Below, piece after piece: positions 33,778-39,549 of a stretch of DNA of 39,549 nucleotides. The notes under the pieces were generated by a model. That model did no database searches. It had not been told where the DNA came from and saw only the letters and a program-made list of their open reading frames with translations. Within the stretch, counting starts at the first letter, position 1; the number at the start of each line of letters is the position of its first letter. The position numbers and the translations under genes are program-made. The stretch is from Clostridium sp. (lineage in GTDB: Bacteria > Bacillota_A > Clostridia > Lachnospirales > Lachnospiraceae), in NCBI GenBank assembly GCA_023666975.1, contig JAMPAW010000002.1, forward strand, positions 1-39,549, written 5' to 3'.

Positions 33778-36700
33778 TTATTTACTGCTATCGTCTTCTT
33801 CCTCGGCAGCGATAACCCCCTGTGCTTCCACAAGTTCAACAGAAGCTTTCCTCTTCTTCCGGTTAAACATCTCATAGATACATGGCACTACCAAAAGTGT
33901 CAGCAATGTACCGTAAATCAGTCCCCCGATAACCACCAATGCCATCGGCTGTGCCATATCCGAACCCATGCCTACACCGACAGCCATTGTAGAAAGTCCA
34001 AGAATCGTGGTCAGCGCAGTCATCACAATCGGACGCAGACGATTTCGTCCTGTACTGACTACGGCGTCCCGCATTTCATACCCCTCCTCAATCAACTGAT
34101 TCACGGAATCAACAAAGACAATACCATTGTTTACGATAATACCGGCCAGCATAACCATTCCGATCATGGCAATGACACTGACATCATTTCCGGTAAGCAG
34201 CAAGGCGGCAAACCCACCAGTAAAGGCAAGCGGCAGTGTAAACATAATGATAAACGGGCTCTTCAACGACTGGAACTGTGCGACCATAATCAAATACATA
34301 AATGCCACGGCAAGCAACATCATTAAAGCAACCTGTCCCATTGCCTCCATAACCGTTTCATTTTCACCGTCATACTCAATGCTGCATCCATCTGGAAGCT
34401 GCATGGCATTTATCGCTCTCTCCACATCACCGGAAACCTTTGTCGTAATATACCCATCTTTTACCAGGGCACTCACATTGATGTATTTGGTCTGATTTAT
34501 ACGCATAATTGAGGAGAGAGAACTTGCCTCCTCCACATCTGCTATCCTGCTGATTTTCACATCTACCTGCTCTTCGCCGTCGGTTCCCTCGATCGTCAGG
34601 TTTTTCAAATCCTGTAAAGTGTAAGACTCTTCCTCCTCATCTTTGACATAAACCGAGTAATCCTTTCCACTGGTAGACAATGTGGTAGCCGAAGAAGCCT
34701 CCGCCAATGCTCCCTGTATTTTCTGATATACCTGCGCCACAGTCAGTCCATATCCCGCTGCTTTATTCTTGTTCACAACGATTCGATATTCCGGTGAGGC
34801 ATCCTCCAGACCGTTGCTAATCTCTTCCAGACCGTCAATCTCTTCCAGCTTTTCACCTACCTGCCTTGCCAAATCCTGCAGCGTATCCAAATCTTTTCCC
34901 TTGACCATGATCGAGATACCGGCCGTCATCAAGGCACTCATGTCCATGCTGGAAGCCTGCACGGAAATCTCACAGTCAAAATCTTTTGTCTTTTCCGTAA
35001 TCAGCTCCGCAATCTCCTCATTTGTATGCTCCTTATCCTCATTACACTCGATATAATAGCTTACCGTATTAAAGGAATCGTCCGAGCCAAGACCAATCAT
35101 TGCCATGCTGCTTCCGCCAACCATTGCACCAATCGTCTTGATATCTTCGATTTCCAATACAGCCTCCATCACTTTGTCCGACATATCTGCCGTCTGTGCA
35201 AGCGTTTCCGTATCCTCCGGCATGGTCAATGTCATCGTCATCTGTGTGGAATCCATTTCCGGAATAAACGAAAAACCTCTGGAAAATGCCAGCAATGTCG
35301 TTGCGACAAATAACACCAGCACAATCACGAGCACAACCGCCTTATGGTTCAGCACTTTGGGCAAGAAGGACGCATAGGCATCACTGACTCTTAAAATGAA
35401 CTTATTCTCTTTTTCGGAAACCCGATCAAATGTTTTGGACGCTACCATAGGGACAAAAGTAATCGCTACAATTAAACTGGCGAGCAGCGAATAGGCAATC
35501 GTCAGTCCCATATCCGTAAACAGCTGCTTGGTAATACCGCTGGTAAATACGATCGGCAGGAACACACACACCGTTGTCAATGTGGAAGCCGTAATCGCAC
35601 CCACCATCTGGTCAGCACCCTTTATCGCCGCCTCTTTTACCGAATAACCGTTATTTCTAAGCCGGTAAATATTTTCAATGACGACAATGGAATTATCCAC
35701 CAGCATACCAACGCCAAGTGCCAGACCGGACAGCGAGATGACATTCAGCGTGACACCACTAAAGTACATCAATACAATGGCAAACACCACGGAAACCGGA
35801 ATGGATACGGCAATGATTCCCGTCGGACGGATATCCTTCAAAAACATCAGCAGGATAGCAATTGCCAGCACTGCACCAAACAGCAGGTTCTGCAGCACGG
35901 AGCTGGAAACCAGGTCGATATAAACACCCTGGTCCATTAACGAGTTAAAGGACACTGTCTCATCATCTTTGCTAATCTCTTCAAACTTATCCTTTAACCG
36001 GTCAGCAACCTCTTTGGTAGAATATTCATTTTGCTTGGCAAAAGATAAAATCATGCCCGGATTGCCGTTAACCCTCGTATAGGTAGTATCTGCATTGTTT
36101 TCCAGAAAAACATCTGCCACATCGGAAAGCCGGATTGGGTCCAGACCATCCATCTGCATGTCCAGCAGCACAAAATCGGAAAGGTCGTCCACTTCCTCAA
36201 ACTTTTCCCCCACACGAATCAGATAATCGACATCGTCCTCGGTAATGTACCCTGCCGGAAATTCAAAATTCTGTGCGGTCAGCATGCCGGAGATTAAGTC
36301 CTTCGTGATGATCGTGTTCAAATCCGCACCTTCATAGGCTGCGTCTTTTACCTCCTTAAAGCTGTCCTTCTGCTCCTTTAATTCCTTTTCTCCCTGTTCC
36401 AGCTGTACTTTAGACTGCGTGAGCTGACTCTGTGTTTCTGCCTGCTTCGTCTTCAGCTCAACATAACTGTCGTTAATGGTCTTTTTACCGTTCGTTATCT
36501 TTTTCAGCGCAGAATTAAGCTGCTTTTTTCCCTTGGCAATCTCCTTAAGGCCCGACTTTATCTGTTCCAGCCCGCCCTGCAATGTAGCAATATAACCGGA
36601 AAGACTGTCAAAGGTAAGTGCGTTTCCGTCCGCATCCTGCTGCTTGGCAAGCTCTGTTTCCATCATCTGCATGGCAGCCGTTATCGCCTGCAGCTGTGCG

Positions 36701-37665
36701 CCAAGCTGCGCCTTTGTCCCTTCGTCCGGTGCCATCGCCAAAGCGGCCTCCAGCTGAGCTTTCTGCTCAACGAGTCCCTGATAAGTGGCGAGCAACTCCT
36801 GCAGGGAAGTAATTGCAGTCTCCAACTGCTTTTGCTGTTCTTCTAATGCAGTTTCCTGCTCGACCAGCTCTGCCAGCGCATCCTTAACCTCCTGCTCCGA
36901 TTTCAGCATGTCATATTTGGCATCATTTATCTGCACCTCAGCTTCCGCAAACTGCTTATTTGCCGTTTTCTGTCCGCTTTCCAGCTGACTCTTTCCACTG
37001 CTGATCTCTTTCTCTCCGTCAGCCATGGCATCTTCCGCCTCGGCAAACTTATCATCGAGAGCTTTCTTTACTTTTTTATTGACCTCCTTCACCTTATCCT
37101 CACGTATAATTACCTGCACGGATTCCTCAACGGAGCCCATAACCGTAACGGAAGCTACGCCCTCTACTCCCTCTAAAACCGGTTCCAGTGTATCCGCAAC
37201 ATAATCACTCAGCCCTATGCTGTCCGTTCCCTCTTTATCCACCGCTGCCACCATAACCGGCAGCATGTTCGGATTCAGCTTCATAATAATCGGACTGCTT
37301 ACACTCTCATCAAAATAACCACTGATTTGGTCCAGACTCTCTCTCATATCAATCGTAGCCGTATCCATATTGGCATCAGAAGTAAACTCGATAATCACCA
37401 TGGAATAATTTTCCGACGATATCGATTGGACATTTTCCACATTGTCAATTGTGGCCACAGCCTGCTCAATGGGTCTCGTCACTCCTGTTTCCACTGCCTC
37501 CGGACTGGCACCGGGATAAGTCGTAATCACTACGGCATACGGTAATTCCATACTGGGCAGAAGATCAACTGTCATTTTGGTGTACGCCACAGCACCCAGA
37601 ATCAGTACCAATACAATCCCTACAATTACGGTATACGCTTTCTTCACACTGAATTTTGCTATCAT
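33778..37665 (-). CDS. RND-family exporter with long coiled-coil insertion
   Basis: A 1295-residue proton-driven transporter of the AcrB/SwrC (HAE) type. The first helix (about 9-29), VDLLPSMELPYAVVITTYPGA and the paired sets of transmembrane helices are typical. GMLVDNSIVVIENIYRLR (first half) and GIIVNNGIVFVDSVNQLI (second half) mark the central helices; one Asp of the usual proton-relay pair is Asn, as in many Gram-positive members. Within the first porter domain, about residues 196-446 form a Lys/Glu/Gln-rich helical insertion with heptad-like repeats, absent from AcrB. ATG at 37665 has GGAGG 5 bases upstream; a start 4 codons earlier overlaps the lipoprotein. No membrane-fusion or outer-membrane partner is encoded nearby. 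Confidence 0.92.
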   Translation of the reverse strand: MIAKFSVKKAYTVIVGIVLVLILGAVAYTKMTVDLLPSMELPYAVVITTYPGASPEAVETGVTRPIEQAVATIDNVENVQSISSENYSMVIIEFTSDANMDTATIDMRESLDQISGYFDESVSSPIIMKLNPNMLPVMVAAVDKEGTDSIGLSDYVADTLEPVLEGVEGVASVTVMGSVEESVQVIIREDKVKEVNKKVKKALDDKFAEAEDAMADGEKEISSGKSQLESGQKTANKQFAEAEVQINDAKYDMLKSEQEVKDALAELVEQETALEEQQKQLETAITSLQELLATYQGLVEQKAQLEAALAMAPDEGTKAQLGAQLQAITAAMQMMETELAKQQDADGNALTFDSLSGYIATLQGGLEQIKSGLKEIAKGKKQLNSALKKITNGKKTINDSYVELKTKQAETQSQLTQSKVQLEQGEKELKEQKDSFKEVKDAAYEGADLNTIITKDLISGMLTAQNFEFPAGYITEDDVDYLIRVGEKFEEVDDLSDFVLLDMQMDGLDPIRLSDVADVFLENNADTTYTRVNGNPGMILSFAKQNEYSTKEVADRLKDKFEEISKDDETVSFNSLMDQGVYIDLVSSSVLQNLLFGAVLAIAILLMFLKDIRPTGIIAVSIPVSVVFAIVLMYFSGVTLNVISLSGLALGVGMLVDNSIVVIENIYRLRNNGYSVKEAAIKGADQMVGAITASTLTTVCVFLPIVFTSGITKQLFTDMGLTIAYSLLASLIVAITFVPMVASKTFDRVSEKENKFILRVSDAYASFLPKVLNHKAVVLVIVLVLFVATTLLAFSRGFSFIPEMDSTQMTMTLTMPEDTETLAQTADMSDKVMEAVLEIEDIKTIGAMVGGSSMAMIGLGSDDSFNTVSYYIECNEDKEHTNEEIAELITEKTKDFDCEISVQASSMDMSALMTAGISIMVKGKDLDTLQDLARQVGEKLEEIDGLEEISNGLEDASPEYRIVVNKNKAAGYGLTVAQVYQKIQGALAEASSATTLSTSGKDYSVYVKDEEEESYTLQDLKNLTIEGTDGEEQVDVKISRIADVEEASSLSSIMRINQTKYINVSALVKDGYITTKVSGDVERAINAMQLPDGCSIEYDGENETVMEAMGQVALMMLLAVAFMYLIMVAQFQSLKSPFIIMFTLPLAFTGGFAALLLTGNDVSVIAMIGMVMLAGIIVNNGIVFVDSVNQLIEEGYEMRDAVVSTGRNRLRPIVMTALTTILGLSTMAVGVGMGSDMAQPMALVVIGGLIYGTLLTLLVVPCIYEMFNRKKRKASVELVEAQGVIAAEEEDDSSK

Positions 37666-37666
37666 G

Positions 37667-38626
37667 TCATCCTCCATTTTCCTGTTGGTTTATCTCTTTT
37701 TTGGGATACTTAAATGCTGTGGGAAACGTTGCGATTTCCAGCATATGCGCAATCTCAATCTTTCCTTCCCCCAAAACATCGGATATCTCTTTTACCCCGG
37801 TGTCGTCATAACTTAACGTCATATTTTTGTATATTGTTGTCTCGTCATTTGACAAGGTGATATTAATGTTAATATAATGGTTTGCACGGTACAAAAAGGA
37901 AAACTCCACTTGATCATTTCCATATTTCTCCAAAATGCCGTCTACAATCTCCCTGGCACCGTTAAATTCCAAAAACTGCTCCATACTGATCGGAATCGCC
38001 CCGTACTCACGAAACCCTTCATCGAAAACATAATACAAATAATATGTCTGTGTATCCAAAACAAATGATTCCGCAGTCGCCCTCTTCTGGTCCAGTTCAA
38101 GGACCACCTCACCGCTTTCATTCTTGTTGACATACCCTTTTCCCGAAATATTACATTCCAATACCTGACTGTGATTGTCCACACTGTACAACAGAGTGTT
38201 GCGTATTCCGTCCTTTACCTGCTGTATCTGCAGATAATCCCTCGTGTTAAATTCTAACAGTCCCATTGCCGGATAGTCCGGATTTTCCAGTTTCTCACAC
38301 ACCATCAGGCATTCCTTCGCATGCACATACCACAGCTTATACTCACCCTCGTCCTCAGTCAGCAAAAATGCTTCATGGATTCCGTCTTTATTAAAGTCAT
38401 TATAAATATAGTCTACAATCTCCGCATTATTTACAGAAGTAAACAGAGTCAGCAAATCGCCCTGGGAGAAATCCGCTTCCTCTCCCTCCATGCTTTCCTC
38501 CGTCTCGTCAAAGGTCAGCGTAATCGCCGCCTCATTGCTGCTCTTCGTCTCCTGCTCCATGAAAGAACAGCCAAAAAGACACAGCATACCACTTAAAAGA
38601 GTAACACAAAAAATGATTCTCTTCAT
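37667..38626 (-). CDS. Lipoprotein of unknown function
   Basis: A 319-residue secreted lipoprotein. The signal peptide ends in a lipobox with Cys20 (LCLFGC). A negatively charged linker (35-52) follows. A calcium-loop-like segment, YNDFNKDGIHEAFLL (75-89), resembles EF-hand/FG-GAP motifs common in clostridial surface proteins. The rest is a mainly beta domain without a family I recognise. It overlaps the YigZ-family gene by ATGA, and its stop lies 1 base before the RND start, so all three should be made together. By position it may be the exporter's extracytoplasmic partner. Confidence 0.85.
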   Translation of the reverse strand: MKRIIFCVTLLSGMLCLFGCSFMEQETKSSNEAAITLTFDETEESMEGEEADFSQGDLLTLFTSVNNAEIVDYIYNDFNKDGIHEAFLLTEDEGEYKLWYVHAKECLMVCEKLENPDYPAMGLLEFNTRDYLQIQQVKDGIRNTLLYSVDNHSQVLECNISGKGYVNKNESGEVVLELDQKRATAESFVLDTQTYYLYYVFDEGFREYGAIPISMEQFLEFNGAREIVDGILEKYGNDQVEFSFLYRANHYININITLSNDETTIYKNMTLSYDDTGVKEISDVLGEGKIEIAHMLEIATFPTAFKYPKKEINQQENGG

Positions 38627-39267
38627 CTTTTCATTCCCCTTCCGCTTACCGAATACACAGGCTCACCTTGTGCCAACAAAGTTCTGGCTGCCGTCGCCTC
38701 TGTAACCGCCTTCGTTACCCTTTCTACATCATCAATAAAAATCTCCGCAGAAAGCCTGACATTTTCCCCGTAATCACTGTCCTTAATCTCTATTCCCTCA
38801 TTGCCTAATATGTATTGAATCTTTCCCAAATCCGTATAATTTGTCGTAATCACAGTGGGAACCATCAGTCTTTTGCAGACTGTTCCAGCAGCATGGATAC
38901 ACGCCTTCGCCGCCTCCGTATAAGCTCTCACCAGTCCACCCGTTCCCAGCAGAACACCGCCAAAATACCGTGTCACAACAATACATACATGATAAAGCTG
39001 CATACCGGTAATCACCTCAAGAATCGGTTTTCCTGCTGTTCCTCCCGGCTCTCCGTCGTCACTGAATTTGGGCTGTGGCTGCTCCACGCCAATGGTATAC
39101 GCATAGCAATTATGCCTGGCATCAAAATTTTGTTTCTTTATCTCCGAAATAAAGGCATTTGCCTCCTCCTCGGACTCTACATGACGCACATAACCGATAA
39201 ACCGGGATTTCTTCTCGATAATTTCTCCGATTCCCGGCTCCAAAACCGTCTCATATTCCTTTCGCAT
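38623..39267 (-). CDS. yigZ: YigZ/IMPACT family protein (UPF0029)
   Basis: A 214-residue protein of the conserved YigZ/YvyE family. The N-terminal IMPACT domain carries KKSRFIGYVRHVESEEEANA, HNCYAYTIG, FSDDGEPGGTAGKPIL and VVTRYFGGVLLGTGGLVRAY. The C-terminal domain resembles EF-G domain IV/V. Its function in bacteria is uncertain. The ATG at 39267 (MRKEYETVLEPG) has AGGAG 9 bases upstream, better than the one at 39297. It is the first gene of the operon with the lipoprotein and exporter, an unusual pairing. Confidence 0.93.
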   Translation of the reverse strand: MRKEYETVLEPGIGEIIEKKSRFIGYVRHVESEEEANAFISEIKKQNFDARHNCYAYTIGVEQPQPKFSDDGEPGGTAGKPILEVITGMQLYHVCIVVTRYFGGVLLGTGGLVRAYTEAAKACIHAAGTVCKRLMVPTVITTNYTDLGKIQYILGNEGIEIKDSDYGENVRLSAEIFIDDVERVTKAVTEATAARTLLAQGEPVYSVSGRGMKR

Positions 39268-39367
39268 TCCTGTCTGCTCCTGTCCTCTGATATCCACCCG
39301 TTATCATAACAGATTCCAACAGGAAATGCTATAGAAATCCAATTAATTTTTCCTGCGCCCTCCGTCA

Positions 39368-39388
39368 ATAGTTTCCCTAGGCAACTAT
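39368..39388. promoter_or_regulatory. Palindromic operator over the yigZ-operon start point
   Basis: ATAGTTTCCCTAGGCAACTAT is a near-perfect 21-base palindrome centred on CCTAGG, placed just after the -10 box. Its size and TAGTT...AACTA form resemble binding sites of MarR-family regulators. The regulator is not encoded in the window. Confidence 0.65.
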
Positions 39389-39390
39389 TT

Positions 39391-39418
39391 ATTATATACG
39401 CTTTTTCCTATTTGTCAA
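39391..39418 (-). promoter_or_regulatory. Promoter of the yigZ-lipoprotein-RND operon
   Basis: Minus strand TTGACA (39418-39413), 16-base spacer, TATAAT (39396-39391): both boxes are perfect consensus. Such a strong promoter with an operator over the start point implies repression. Confidence 0.8.
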
Positions 39419-39420
39419 CA

Positions 39421-39549
39421 CAATACCCCGCAGCCGTAGGGCAATCGCTTAATATTTTTTATCGCTATCAAAGTTTCGATAAATAAATTTCTGCGCTCTG
39501 GCTCGTTTCTTACATTTTCTGCCATGAGAATATATCTGCTTGGTTTAAT
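39421..39549. repeat. Right copy of the inverted repeat
   Basis: Bases 39438-39495 are the exact reverse complement of 104-161. Outward similarity continues with a few differences to about 39540. Inward it begins with CAATACCCCGCAGCCG, which resembles one arm of the structured repeat near 7372-7388. The promoter of the yigZ operon lies 20 bases inside this copy. Confidence 0.85.

Noticed and set aside
39268..39368. A marR remnant gene in the yigZ leader
   Set aside because: Frames in this stretch show no MarR helix-turn-helix sequence; the TTG-start frame at 39368 runs out of phase into yigZ.
104..39495. Reading the inverted end repeats as termini of a 39-kb mobile element
   Set aside because: The interior is core housekeeping genes in conserved order with no transposase, integrase or target duplication.

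Overview
The window looks like chromosomal DNA of an anaerobic, probably motile Clostridia bacterium of the Lachnospiraceae type (Roseburia/Eubacterium/Lachnospira-like). The grounds are moderate GC with strong AGGAGG ribosome sites, a single-chain PurL with its own glutaminase domain, a giant 2-hydroxyacyl-CoA dehydratase activase, a DUF1292 protein, several type I signal peptidases, and the Firmicutes order ylxM-ffh-rpsP-khpA-rimM-trmD-rplS-rbgA-rnhB-ylqG-ylqH. Species cannot be assigned from sequence alone. No tRNA, rRNA, CRISPR array, phage gene or transposase was seen.

Layout. (1) 182-7230, minus strand: purL, a fused NAD(P)HX epimerase/dehydratase (nnrE-nnrD), alr and a mazF-type toxin, read from a sigma-A-like promoter before purL. 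(2) 7271-11783: a signalling module. On the minus strand are a CheX-like protein with N-terminal MshEN-like repeats and a stand-alone CheY. Divergent from them on the plus strand are a membrane GGDEF-EAL protein with both catalytic motifs intact and a small DUF1292 protein. (3) 11799-21666, minus strand: a long gene train lepB, rbgA, lepB, lepB, rnhB, a FliK-like protein, an FlhB-C-terminus-like protein, yraN, pgeF, pyrF, pyrK, pyrD. (4) 21733-27272, minus strand: ylxM, ffh, rpsP, khpA, rimM, trmD, an unidentified coiled-coil membrane protein, and rplS, which has its own promoter and leader. (5) 27316-28878: an HtrA/DegP-type membrane protease. (6) 29011-33520: an acyl-CoA dehydratase activase system split into two collinear frames by one in-frame TAG, followed by a small unknown gene. 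(7) 33744-39418: a translationally coupled set of an IMPACT/YigZ protein, a lipoprotein and an RND-type exporter with a roughly 250-residue coiled-coil insertion. Its promoter carries a palindrome over the start point that resembles a MarR-type operator.

Most of the window is core housekeeping DNA: translation, protein export, pyrimidine and purine synthesis, cofactor repair. The less ordinary material is the c-di-GMP/chemotaxis module, the RND operon, the split activase, the unknown gene between trmD and rplS, and several structured intergenic repeats. A 58-base perfect repeat occurs in inverted orientation near the two ends (104-161 and 39438-39495). With no recombinase inside, it is more likely a dispersed chromosomal repeat at the window or contig edges than the ends of a mobile element.
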